Source: a virus
Direction: 5' to 3' (one strand)
IMG/VR virus record: IMGVR_UViG_3300044716_000844
Location: 1 to 64,000 of that record
Length of the DNA: 64,000 bases
Every line of letters starts with the position of its first letter. Within the stretch, counting starts at the first letter, position 1. Of the stretch, positions 17,941 to 26,727 are shown piece by piece. The notes beneath the pieces were generated by a model. It searched no databases. It saw only the letters and a list, made by a program, of their open reading frames with translations, and was not told where the DNA came from. The translations under genes were made by a program, and so were the position numbers.

Positions 17941-18526
17941 ACAATACGACTTATGGACTGCAAACATAGAAATTCATGATGACTTTATCACAGATAAGGT
18001 TCTATATGAGCAGCTGATCAAAGAATCATCTATCAGTAAAACGATAGATGGTCAAAATGTTTTGGGTCTAACACCAGCACAAAAACAAATCCACAATTTG
18101 GTTACGATGGTGGTCGTTAGTTATTGTATGCGGAATGGTATCGACTATGACAATCTGACGTTTACAGAACTGCAGAAGGGTTCTTTACACAAGTATGATC
18201 AAACCATGGTGAGTAATCACTTATATGAACCGCACGACGATCGAGTCGAGGGATCTTTCTTGACAGCTCTTTACTATATCGATAGTTCATATGATAAATA
18301 CTCTTCTAATTGGGTCGGAGGTGAACTGACCATTTACAAGAATCTGACGTTCGCTGAATACCCCAACAACTCTATCAATATCCTGCCCAAGCAAAACAGA
18401 TTGGTGATCTTCCCGGGATTCAATGTCCATAGGGTCAAACCGTACTTCGGTGACAAGCCAAGAACATCACTAGTGTTTGGATGGTCAGTTAACGATCAAC
18501 CACAAACCGAATCATTGACTGTATAA
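17930..18526 (+). CDS. 2OG-Fe(II) oxygenase, prolyl-4-hydroxylase-like
   Basis: A 198-residue protein with a complete facial triad: H102-x-D104 in YEPHDDRVEG, distal H167 in FPGFNVHRVK, and R178 for the 2-oxoglutarate carboxylate. The spacing and the GGELTIYKN strand match P4H-like phage hydroxylases. Members hydroxylate protein or free amino acids and need Fe(II), oxygen and 2-oxoglutarate. It overlaps the B12 radical SAM gene by 11 bases and is followed after one base by radical SAM gene 5. The target is unknown; the island's CHxx protein is a natural candidate. Confidence 0.85.
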   Translation: MTYKQYDLWTANIEIHDDFITDKVLYEQLIKESSISKTIDGQNVLGLTPAQKQIHNLVTMVVVSYCMRNGIDYDNLTFTELQKGSLHKYDQTMVSNHLYEPHDDRVEGSFLTALYYIDSSYDKYSSNWVGGELTIYKNLTFAEYPNNSINILPKQNRLVIFPGFNVHRVKPYFGDKPRTSLVFGWSVNDQPQTESLTV

Positions 18527-18527
18527 T

Positions 18528-19565
18528 ATGGACCTTATTATTAAGCCGACTGAAGTGTGTAACTTCAAATGCACATTCTGTTCATCAACGAAGATATCAG
18601 AAGAACATACGTCTCAACTTGATCTTGAACGCGTCTTTCGTTTTCTTAAACGATATCCGAACACAAGCACTATCATCGTGAATGGTGGTGATCCTCTGAT
18701 GATGAGTCCGGCATATTACTGGAGACTCATCAAACACCTGGATGATAATAACTATCCTGCTACTATATCTCTTACGACTAATCTTTGGCCGTTCTATAAG
18801 AATGTGTCAAAGTGGAAACAACTGTTCCTGCACCCGCGCATAGGTGTAGCCACGTCTTTTCAGTATGGGAATGGAAGACTCAAAGGTGATTACTCAGTGT
18901 TCACCGAAGAAGACTTCTGGAATGCTTCGAATGCAATGCTTGAGCATATCGGATACCGCCCAACCTTTCTTGCAGTGATTACGGAAGAGAATGAAGATAC
19001 TGTTATACAGACAGTTGAGTTAGCTAAAAGAATGGGTGTAGTCTGCAAAGTCAACTATGCCATGGCAAGCGGTGATCAAGATAAGCCATATAGACTATCA
19101 AAGATCTATGAGAAATATGTTGAGATCTGGAAAGCTGGTTTAGCGCCGTGGGAACATAATACTCAGCAAATGTTAAAGCGGCTGAAAGGCGAGAATACTA
19201 TATGCCCGCAAAGCCGAACATGTGACTCAAACATTCGTAACATTAATCCTGAGGGTGATTACTATTCATGTGGTGCTTTCGGTGACGATCGTGATAAGGA
19301 GATTGACTTCGAATACGAGATGGCCGGTGGATTTTCTACTCCTTTGACGGACGACCTGAATCTACTATCGCTTAAGAAGTCATGCTTTACTTGCCCGATG
19401 TTCGAGATATGTAATGGTTGCAGAAAGACTGTGAAAGACCTAAAGAACTTTGGAATGGTTGAAGATCATTGTAAACATATGAAACAACTTGCACCAGAGA
19501 TTATTCGTGCGAATGGTCTTAATTTAGAACCAACACCTTATGTTGACGAATCATGTATACAGTAA
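18528..19565 (+). CDS. Radical SAM/SPASM protein 5
   Basis: A 345-residue radical SAM enzyme. C11-x3-C15-x2-C18 (CNFKCTFC) and GGDP at 53-56 define the core, and SPASM-type Cys at 226, 232, 248, 286, 289, 295, 298 and 315 define auxiliary cluster sites. The DYYSCGAFGD and CFTCPMFEICNGC segments are the clearest SPASM signatures. It is a second full SPASM enzyme in the island and differs from protein 1 in almost all of its sequence, so a different residue or step is likely. It overlaps the next radical SAM gene by 13 bases. Confidence 0.9.
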   Translation: MDLIIKPTEVCNFKCTFCSSTKISEEHTSQLDLERVFRFLKRYPNTSTIIVNGGDPLMMSPAYYWRLIKHLDDNNYPATISLTTNLWPFYKNVSKWKQLFLHPRIGVATSFQYGNGRLKGDYSVFTEEDFWNASNAMLEHIGYRPTFLAVITEENEDTVIQTVELAKRMGVVCKVNYAMASGDQDKPYRLSKIYEKYVEIWKAGLAPWEHNTQQMLKRLKGENTICPQSRTCDSNIRNINPEGDYYSCGAFGDDRDKEIDFEYEMAGGFSTPLTDDLNLLSLKKSCFTCPMFEICNGCRKTVKDLKNFGMVEDHCKHMKQLAPEIIRANGLNLEPTPYVDESCIQ

Positions 19566-20464
19566 GTATCAATCCTTCTTACTTCTGCAACTTTAGCTGT
19601 GACTTCTGTTATCTGACTGAATCACAACTTCGTGATTCAAAGAAAATAGAATTGAACCGGCTTGACGAACTTTTGAGTCAAGTGCCGTCGATCGAGCATA
19701 TCGATTTATATGGCGGTGAGATTGGTGCTTTGAAAAAAGACTACTTCTATGCAATGAAAGATGTTATTCGAAAGCATTATAACGGAGAGATCAACGTAAT
19801 TACGAATTACTCTATGATTCATGAAGGGTTCTATGCCGACGATGTGTATCTTTCAGTGTCATACGACTTTGCTGCTCGTGAGAAGTCTGAGCTCGTTTAT
19901 AAGAACATGCTTATGTCTCCGGTTCCTATTGCTGTACTCATACTTGCATCGCCTCAAGTTCTGAAGATGGATGTGGAAGAGATGATTAGCATGCTAAATC
20001 TTTGTTCCTCTATCGATTCAGTTGAGATCAAACCATATTCAATTAATCAGGCAAACTCGTATAATGTTACTCATCGAGATTACGAGAACTTTGTTATAAA
20101 GTGGCTAACCGCGTCTACACCCAAACGGTTTCGTTTTATAAACGAGGATCATATTCAAGATTCGTACGAAGGACTGTATAATGCGTTCTCTGATAACCAC
20201 GTCTACATAACACCGAACGGAAAATTTGGTGTACTTGAGTTCGATAAATATGACAAGGAGTACTTCTTAGAACTCGAGTCTTGGAACGAATACATTCAAT
20301 GGACTCAGAAAGAAAAGAACGAACTCAGCGATATATGTAAACAGTGTAAGTATTACGGTGGCTGTTTAACAGAACATTACCGATATGTCGAGAATTTAGA
20401 AAATAGTTGCAATGGTTACAAGGGTCTTTTAGATTGGTACGGTGAATGCAAGAGTGGAAAATAA
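19553..20464 (+). CDS. Radical SAM protein 6
   Basis: A 303-residue radical SAM protein, the shortest of the six. C12-x3-C16-x2-C19 (CNFSCDFC) and YGGE at 53-56 are intact. The C-terminus has C262-x2-C265-x5-C271 and C286, a reduced SPASM or twitch pattern that would hold one auxiliary cluster. It follows radical SAM protein 5 in a 13-base overlap, so the two may be made in equal amounts or work together. Substrate is not evident from sequence. Confidence 0.87.
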   Translation: MYTVSINPSYFCNFSCDFCYLTESQLRDSKKIELNRLDELLSQVPSIEHIDLYGGEIGALKKDYFYAMKDVIRKHYNGEINVITNYSMIHEGFYADDVYLSVSYDFAAREKSELVYKNMLMSPVPIAVLILASPQVLKMDVEEMISMLNLCSSIDSVEIKPYSINQANSYNVTHRDYENFVIKWLTASTPKRFRFINEDHIQDSYEGLYNAFSDNHVYITPNGKFGVLEFDKYDKEYFLELESWNEYIQWTQKEKNELSDICKQCKYYGGCLTEHYRYVENLENSCNGYKGLLDWYGECKSGK

Positions 20465-20841
20465 AGCAAGAGATATATCACAGACTTAACAATGAATATC
20501 GAGATGATTTAAATAACGTTGATATCGTTATAAGTAATGAGTACAACAATATCATTCGTCACTTCCACGAAAAAGTCGATCAGTGGATATATCCGGCAAA
20601 GAGTTATTTTGTAGCTGTATGTTATGCCAGTTGGATAGCAGAAGATTATAACGAAGATCTCATTGAACTTCTTAGAGATCCCATGTTACTTGCAGGTAAT
20701 GATCCATACTTTAAAACATACGATGAAGATCCTGAGACTTATGATAAGATATTAAGAGATATTGAGTTGCCATTAAAAATGAATGGCATGGTGCCAGATG
20801 TAAAGGAATATTATGATGAAGAGATTGCCTTTCGGATTTAA
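20446..20841 (+). CDS. Unrecognised island protein D
   Basis: A 131-residue acidic, helix-rich protein (MQEWKIKQEIYHRL at the start, NDPYFKTYDEDPETYDKI further on). It has a single Cys and no visible catalytic motif. Its start lies within the last 19 bases of radical SAM gene 6 and its end overlaps the next oxygenase by 29 bases, so it is part of the coupled chain. Its size and charge would suit a peptide-recognition partner or chaperone, but nothing in the sequence proves it. Confidence 0.6.
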   Translation: MQEWKIKQEIYHRLNNEYRDDLNNVDIVISNEYNNIIRHFHEKVDQWIYPAKSYFVAVCYASWIAEDYNEDLIELLRDPMLLAGNDPYFKTYDEDPETYDKILRDIELPLKMNGMVPDVKEYYDEEIAFRI

Positions 20842-21385
20842 CGATCTTTACCCGACTTCTGTGTATCTTTCGAAGATTAGTAAAGAAGACTGTGATACTA
20901 TATTAACTGGTGTGATGTCGAATGAAGTTGTTACATCGCCAAGTGATGATGACGCGTCACTTATCATACATAAGATTCCGAGACTGAAAGAACTTGCTGA
21001 AGAAAAGTTTGCTGAGTATCTTGATAAGGTATATGGTATAAGCATATACGACTATAACTTTAAATTTAAGTCATGGTTAACTGGTAACGGCGATGGGTAT
21101 AGTATGGATACACATAACCACGCAGGTGCACCGTTCGTTTCAGTCTTTTACATTATGGCGGAACATACTGATAAGGGTGGAGAAATTGTTTTCAACGATC
21201 CTCGAGTAAATGCAAACCGCGGATATACACTTGAGTTTCAACCACAGTTTAAGCCAACTGTTCATATGCCACAGACTGGTGATGTTGTAATTTTTCCAGG
21301 GTTTCTTTATCATCAAGTGAGAAAATATAATGCAAACCTTCGTATCGCTCTTCCAGTAGATCTATTCTTATACCATCAAGACTAA
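20813..21385 (+). CDS. 2OG-Fe(II) oxygenase-like protein, HxH type, last gene of the island
   Basis: A 190-residue protein of the phage 2OG oxygenase family with the HNHAGAPFVSVFYI element: H101-x-H103, then KGGEIVFNDPR, then FPGFLYHQVRKY with distal H167 and R177. This resembles the family in which HxHP precedes a SGVYY strand. AAGGA at 20803-20807 precedes two adjacent ATG codons (20813 and 20816); either may be used. It closes the chain: 61 bases of noncoding DNA with a late promoter follow. It and the gene at 15678 are the two HxH members of the island. Confidence 0.8.
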   Translation: MMKRLPFGFNDLYPTSVYLSKISKEDCDTILTGVMSNEVVTSPSDDDASLIIHKIPRLKELAEEKFAEYLDKVYGISIYDYNFKFKSWLTGNGDGYSMDTHNHAGAPFVSVFYIMAEHTDKGGEIVFNDPRVNANRGYTLEFQPQFKPTVHMPQTGDVVIFPGFLYHQVRKYNANLRIALPVDLFLYHQD

Positions 21386-21414
21386 CGTACGATCTTTCAT
21401 ATACGGCGATAAAT

Positions 21415-21422
21415 TATAAATA
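21415..21422 (+). promoter_or_regulatory. TATAAATA late promoter
   Basis: An exact T4-type late promoter core in the 61-base gap after the modification island, 25 bases before the next ATG. A GAGGAG ribosome binding site follows. It starts the fibre operon. Confidence 0.8.
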
Positions 21423-21446
21423 GTCATAAGATTTGAGGAGATTTTC

Positions 21447-21779
21447 ATGGCTATTAAAGCAAACTTAGTTGTCGATCAAGGTACGACATTTACTGCTACT
21501 ATAGATCTAACAGATCCTAGTGGTGTAGTGTTTAATCTTACAAACTATACTGTAGCTGCGCAGATGAGAAAGAATTATACATCTTCAACTGCTACAACGT
21601 TCGTAGCAAACCATACTGGCGCTGGTGGTGAAATTAACTTATTGTTATCTGCTAATACGACGAGCGTATTAGCTCCAGGTAGATACCTCTACGACGTAGA
21701 AATTACTTCACCTGGTGGAGCCGTTACTCGTGTGGTAGAAGGTATTGTTACAGTAACTCCTGGAATAACGAGAGCTTAA
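21447..21779 (+). CDS. BppU-N-terminus-like baseplate or fibre protein
   Basis: A 110-residue all-beta protein with an Ig-like feel. The pattern VDQGTTFTATIDLTDPSGVVFNLTNYTVAAQMR matches the layout seen in the N-terminal domain of phage baseplate upper protein BppU and related marine phage proteins. It follows directly on a late promoter and is separated from the next gene by one base. Probably a small virion protein that links fibre to baseplate; this is inference from resemblance. Confidence 0.6.
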   Translation: MAIKANLVVDQGTTFTATIDLTDPSGVVFNLTNYTVAAQMRKNYTSSTATTFVANHTGAGGEINLLLSANTTSVLAPGRYLYDVEITSPGGAVTRVVEGIVTVTPGITRA

Positions 21780-21780
21780 C

Positions 21781-22026
21781 ATGACAATTAAAGCAGTTGT
21801 TAGACAAGGAACTACGACTACAGCTAAGGTGACTCCTCAGCAGAATATTCTAGTCACTAATTACCAAGTAAGTACAAGCAATATTACACTTGATGATCTT
21901 TCTGATGTCGTCGTCGGCAATTTGCAAGACGGCGCGCTTTTGACTTACGATCAAACGTCACAATCTTGGAGAGCTCAGACCGTGATCGAGAATCCAAATA
22001 CAGAAATTAATGGAGGATTCTTCTAA
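21781..22026 (+). CDS. Small fibre-associated protein
   Basis: An 81-residue protein. The segment LDDLSDVVVGNLQDGALLTYDQTSQSW is a common element of phage fibres, where it sits near the C-terminal end of large fibre proteins. Here it is a stand-alone gene that shares its stop base with the next fibre start. The N-terminus (MTIKAVVRQGTTTTAKVTP) resembles that of the preceding gene. Likely a structural connector. Confidence 0.6.
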   Translation: MTIKAVVRQGTTTTAKVTPQQNILVTNYQVSTSNITLDDLSDVVVGNLQDGALLTYDQTSQSWRAQTVIENPNTEINGGFF

Positions 22027-25000
22027 TGTCACTCATCAGAATCAAACGATCAGGATCTGGCGGCTCACCTGGTGCGCTTGCACAAGGTGAAATGGCATAT
22101 TCATTCCTCGGTGGAACACAATCAAACGGTGGTGATCGCCTTTACATCGGTACCGGAACTGAAACGTCAGGTGTTGCAGCAAATATTGAAGTGATTGGTG
22201 GTAAGTACTTTACTGCCATGCTTGATCATGTGCCAGGTACTCTAACCGCTACCTCTGCACTTATTGTCGATTCAAACAGCAAAATCGATATTTTAAATGT
22301 CGACAATATTACGATTAATGGCAATGCTATTACATCAACCGATACCAATGGTAACATTACTCTTGATCCAAATGGCACAGGAAATGTAGACGTTAACAGC
22401 CACAAGATCATTAACCTTGCTACTCCAACCACGAATACCGATGCTGCTACTAAGAAGTATGTCGATGACCAATTCGCAGGTGTTGCTGTTGCAGTTCGTA
22501 TTGCTGCAGATAGTGGTACTACTGATTCAGTTTTCACAAATGAAATTATTACATTTACTGGCGGAACTGCATTAACTTCAGCCGTATCAAATAACAATAT
22601 CACCATCAACCTCGACAACACCGCTGTGACTGCAGGCTCATATGGTAGCTCAAGTGCAATCCCTACGTTTACGGTTGACGCTCAAGGTAGATTGACTGCA
22701 GCAGGAACAGCAAGCCTTGAAACTAACCTTTCGATTGCCGGTGATTCTGGCACTGACACTGTTGCTCTTCTTACTGATACTCTTACGTTTACCGGTGGAA
22801 CAGCATTAACATCAGCTGTAACGAATAACACTGTTACTATCAACCTTGATAATACGGCTGTTACTGCTGGATCCTACGGCAGCTCAAGTGCAATCCCAAC
22901 ATTTACCGTAGATGCTCAAGGCCGACTCACAGCTGCTGGTACTGCAAGCCTTGCGACCAACCTTTCGATCGCCGGCGATTCCGGAACAGATACGGTTGCT
23001 CTTCTTACCGACACACTTACAGTTACTGGCGGAACTGGACTCACTTCAGCTGTAACAAATAACAATATCACCATCAATCTTGATAATACAGCCGTCACCG
23101 CTAGTTCTTATGGTAATGCAAACACTGTATCTACATTTACTGTTGACGCACAAGGTAGATTGACCGCGGCTGGAACAGCCACAATTGCGATTCCTTCGAC
23201 TCAAGTCACCGATTTTGTTGAAGCTGCTCAGGACGCTGTCGCGACAGCGTTTACAAATGGTACACAATCCGGTATCACTGTAACATATAACGATGTTGCT
23301 CATTCATTTAGTCTTAATGTTAACGACCCAACGATAACACTTTCAGGTGATGTTGCTGGTTCGGCTACAATGACTGACCTTGGCAACGTAACTATTACTA
23401 CCACCATTCAGGCAAACTCAGTCGCTCTTGGTACTGACACTACAGGTAACTATGTTGCCGGTGCGACGGGCGGTACAGGTGTTACAATTTCAGGTACTGC
23501 TGGTGAAGGCTGGTCACCAACTATTGCAATTGGACAAGACGTTGCAACAACTGCTAACGTAACTTTCCGTAACGTTACTTCAACAGGCGATGTTACTATT
23601 GATGGTAACTTGACTGTCTCTGGTAACACAATTACTATTGCTGCACAAACTCTTGCTATTCAAGACAACCTGATTTATTTAAATGAATCAGAAGCAGAAA
23701 CAATTAGTACCGTTACAGGTAACGGCACGACTGTAGTGTATACCGTTTCTGGTACAAACACATTTGACGTTGGCATGAGTGCTACTATCACAGGTGTTAA
23801 CCCAACTGCGTATAACTTATCTAATCAAACTATTACTGCTTCTAATAGTTCAACATTCAGTATTACAAATGCTGCTACTGGTTCTTATGTTTCTGGTGGT
23901 ACTGCTACTGCTAAAACTGCTGCTAACCCAGATCTGGGATTTGTCGGTAACTATAATGACGGCACATACGCTCACGCTGGTTTCTTCCGTGATGCTACAG
24001 ATGGTCGGTTTAAGGTCTTTAAAGGTTACGTACCAGAGCCGAGTGTATTCATTGATACCGCCAATAACACTTTCCAATATGCTGACTTCCAAGCAAATAC
24101 AGTATATGCAAACCTTTCTGGTACTGCAACAAGTGTATCAACTGATTTAACATTTAACGACGGTGGATCTGGTGCAGCATCAGGTACAACATTTAACGGC
24201 GGTACTGCTCGTACAGTTTCATATAACACGATTGGCGCGTCTCCTCTTGCTGGTTCTACCTCTCTTACCACATTAGGCACAATCGCAACTGGTACGTGGA
24301 ATGGATCATTAATTGCTGGTCAATATGGTGGCACTGGTGTCAATAATACCGGTCGTACGATTACGCTCGGAGGTAACATTTCTACTGCGAATAGTTTTAC
24401 AACGTCTGGTAACTTTGCTCTTACACTCACCTCTACTGCAGCGACTAACGTAACGTTACCAACAACTGGTACTCTTGCGACTCTTGCTGGAACAGAAACA
24501 TTTACTAACAAGACTCTGACTCTGCCAACCATTGGTGGAACCGGCGCAAGATTTAGTGGTTCTACTTCTGGTACAACTACATTGGTGGCATCTGCTGCAG
24601 CTGGCACAACTACGGTTACTCTTCCAGCTACGACTGGTACAGTGATCACAACTGGTGATACTGGTACAGTAACATCGACAATGATACTAGACGGTACGAT
24701 TGTTAACGCCGATATCAGCGCAAGTGCTGCTATTGTCGACACTAAACTAGCAACCATCTCGACCGCAGGTAAAGTATCTAACTCAGCAACAACTGCTACA
24801 AATCTCTCTACTGCATCAGCGATTGTAGCTCGTGATGCATCGAGCAACTTCTCTGCAAATACTATTACTGCAGCTCTTTCTGGAAATGCTACTACAGCTA
24901 CAACACTTCAAACCGGACGTACTATTACACTCTCGGGTGATGTTGCAGGTTCGGTATCATTCAATGGTAGTGCTGACGTCACAATCAACACGACAATTCA

Positions 25001-25235
25001 GTCTAACTCTGTTGCTCTTGGAACAGATACAACTGGCAACTATGCCGCAGATGTAAGTGTAGGAGCTGGTACTGGTCTGTCTATTACAGGCGCGGCCGGA
25101 GAAGGTATATCATATGTACTCTCTGGTGTTGATGCAACTACTACAACTAAGGGTGTAGCAAGCTTCAGCTCAACAAACTTTACTGTAACATCTGGAGCAG
25201 TGACAGTATCTACAATAGACGGTGGAACTTACTAA
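22026..25235 (+). CDS. Large tail fibre-like protein (1,069 aa)
   Basis: The N-terminus MSLIRIKRSGSGGSPGALAQGEMAYSF is a typical marine phage fibre start. Repeats of NLSIAGDSGTDTVALLTDTLT followed by TINLDNTAVTAGSYGSSSAIPTFTVDAQGRLTAAG occur three times in the first 400 residues. The centre has TLAIQDNLIYLNE and VGNYNDGTYAHAGFF modules, shared with the fibre at 28731. The C-terminus repeats TISTAGKVSNSATTATN units. No enzymatic domain is visible. Probably a trimeric fibre shaft. It starts on the stop of the upstream gene. Confidence 0.85.
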   Translation: MSLIRIKRSGSGGSPGALAQGEMAYSFLGGTQSNGGDRLYIGTGTETSGVAANIEVIGGKYFTAMLDHVPGTLTATSALIVDSNSKIDILNVDNITINGNAITSTDTNGNITLDPNGTGNVDVNSHKIINLATPTTNTDAATKKYVDDQFAGVAVAVRIAADSGTTDSVFTNEIITFTGGTALTSAVSNNNITINLDNTAVTAGSYGSSSAIPTFTVDAQGRLTAAGTASLETNLSIAGDSGTDTVALLTDTLTFTGGTALTSAVTNNTVTINLDNTAVTAGSYGSSSAIPTFTVDAQGRLTAAGTASLATNLSIAGDSGTDTVALLTDTLTVTGGTGLTSAVTNNNITINLDNTAVTASSYGNANTVSTFTVDAQGRLTAAGTATIAIPSTQVTDFVEAAQDAVATAFTNGTQSGITVTYNDVAHSFSLNVNDPTITLSGDVAGSATMTDLGNVTITTTIQANSVALGTDTTGNYVAGATGGTGVTISGTAGEGWSPTIAIGQDVATTANVTFRNVTSTGDVTIDGNLTVSGNTITIAAQTLAIQDNLIYLNESEAETISTVTGNGTTVVYTVSGTNTFDVGMSATITGVNPTAYNLSNQTITASNSSTFSITNAATGSYVSGGTATAKTAANPDLGFVGNYNDGTYAHAGFFRDATDGRFKVFKGYVPEPSVFIDTANNTFQYADFQANTVYANLSGTATSVSTDLTFNDGGSGAASGTTFNGGTARTVSYNTIGASPLAGSTSLTTLGTIATGTWNGSLIAGQYGGTGVNNTGRTITLGGNISTANSFTTSGNFALTLTSTAATNVTLPTTGTLATLAGTETFTNKTLTLPTIGGTGARFSGSTSGTTTLVASAAAGTTTVTLPATTGTVITTGDTGTVTSTMILDGTIVNADISASAAIVDTKLATISTAGKVSNSATTATNLSTASAIVARDASSNFSANTITAALSGNATTATTLQTGRTITLSGDVAGSVSFNGSADVTINTTIQSNSVALGTDTTGNYAADVSVGAGTGLSITGAAGEGISYVLSGVDATTTTKGVASFSSTNFTVTSGAVTVSTIDGGTY

Positions 25236-25252
25236 TACTATATACTCTCATA

Positions 25253-25264
25253 GGCTATATAGCC
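25253..25264. repeat. 12-bp perfect palindrome GGCTATATAGCC
   Basis: Self-complementary sequence in the 50-base gap between two fibre genes. It is too short and has no T-run, so a terminator is unlikely. Possibly an operator or a weak mRNA hairpin ahead of the GAGGA ribosome binding site. Confidence 0.6.
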
Positions 25265-25285
25265 ATTATACACAGATGAGGACAT

Positions 25286-26725
25286 ATGTCAACAATTATT
25301 AAAGCAAAAAGAAGTTCTGTTCAGGGTAAAGTCCCTCTTACGACTGACCTAGAACTTGGCGAGTTTGCTATCAACACATTCGACGGCAAGCTCTATATTA
25401 AGAAAAACGTTAACGGCACTGAAAGCATTGTTGACATCACAAGCGGTGGTGGAGCTAGCGCGTCATACGTAACTGACCAAGTAGTACTATCTACGACAAC
25501 TGCTAATCAAGTTGTAGATAGCTTCGCGCTCACAGCAGTACGAACTGTTAAATATTACGTAGAAGCAGCAACTTCAAGCTCATACCATGCTACAGAAATC
25601 CTGTTAACACATGATGGAACTGATTGCTACGTAACAGAATACGCAACCATTTTCTCGGGATCAAGCCTCATTTCGTTTAACGCTAATATTAGTAGCGGAA
25701 ACGTTAGATTATTAGCAACACCAGTAAATGCAAATACCACTGTAACTTTTGCAAGAATTGACGTACTTGAAGGTGGTGCAGTGGGTGGCGGTGGAAGCAC
25801 TTACACTCTTCCGACAGCAAATACAACTGTTCTTGGTGGTGTTAAAGTAGATGGGACGACCATTACGGTAGCCAATGGTGTTATTAGTTCTGCTGGCGGG
25901 GGCATAACGGCTGGTGACTATGTCGTAAGAGCTGTTAAGAACGGAACAGGACAAACTATTACAAACGGTACTGATACGGTTGTTACACTTGTTGATGATT
26001 TTGATCCTCAAAATTGGTTTGCGTCTAACAGATTCCAACCAACTATTGCAGGATATTATTCATTAACTGCGCAAATTTGGTGGGGCGCTGGTACTATAAA
26101 CAATAACCAAACCAATTTGCAATTAAGAAAAAATGGTAGTACTCAACTTGCGATTACACAAACTCCCGTTAACAATTCAACAGTTGGGGAATTTTTAAAC
26201 TTATCTACTATCGCATATTTTAACGGTACAACAGATTATGTTGAAGTTACAGCATATACTGCTAACCCAACTTCACAAGAGATCAACGGATCGCCAAACG
26301 GAACTTGGTTTACTGCAGCGTTGTACGCGTATGGATCAGCGGCAGGGTCAAGCAGTTTTTCCAACGAATATGTGCTTACCGGTACTACAACTGCTAATAC
26401 CGAAACCGAAATACTTGTCGGTGGTTCAACTCGAATTCCTGTACCAACAAATAAATCTGTAAACTATATTGTGAATATCGCAGCTAGAAGAACAGATACT
26501 CCCGGTGATTATGCTATGTTCGAACTTCAGGGTATAGCAGCAAACAGTAACGGAGCCGTAACTGATATCGGATCTGTTTATGAAGTCATTGTAGCAAGAA
26601 CAAATACTGGATATCTAGTTGACGCTCGAGCCGATGATACGAATAACACCATAAATATTTACGTGACAGGAGTGACTGGTCATACGATTAGTTGGAAAGC
26701 TTCGGCTCAGATAATAGAGGTTTAA
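25286..26725 (+). CDS. Fibre protein with C1q/TNF-like domain
   Basis: A 479-residue protein. The N-terminus (MSTIIKAKRSSVQGKVPLTTDLELGEFAINTFDGKLYIKK) is a standard fibre start with the ELGEFAINTFDGKLYIK motif. A Gly-rich linker near residue 165 leads to a second domain. Residues about 210-350 (FQPTIAGYYSLTAQIWWG, LQLRKNGSTQLA, TVGEFLNLSTIAYFNGTTDYVEV) look like a C1q/TNF jelly-roll head, common in fibre tips. A third beta domain ends the protein. Likely receptor-binding, inferred from fold. Confidence 0.75.
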   Translation: MSTIIKAKRSSVQGKVPLTTDLELGEFAINTFDGKLYIKKNVNGTESIVDITSGGGASASYVTDQVVLSTTTANQVVDSFALTAVRTVKYYVEAATSSSYHATEILLTHDGTDCYVTEYATIFSGSSLISFNANISSGNVRLLATPVNANTTVTFARIDVLEGGAVGGGGSTYTLPTANTTVLGGVKVDGTTITVANGVISSAGGGITAGDYVVRAVKNGTGQTITNGTDTVVTLVDDFDPQNWFASNRFQPTIAGYYSLTAQIWWGAGTINNNQTNLQLRKNGSTQLAITQTPVNNSTVGEFLNLSTIAYFNGTTDYVEVTAYTANPTSQEINGSPNGTWFTAALYAYGSAAGSSSFSNEYVLTGTTTANTETEILVGGSTRIPVPTNKSVNYIVNIAARRTDTPGDYAMFELQGIAANSNGAVTDIGSVYEVIVARTNTGYLVDARADDTNNTINIYVTGVTGHTISWKASAQIIEV

Positions 26726-26727
26726 CA

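Noticed and set aside
9051-21385. Modification island as a transposon or integrated host island
   Set aside because: No transposase, integrase, terminal inverted repeat or attachment site was seen; gene overlaps suggest long co-adaptation in the phage.
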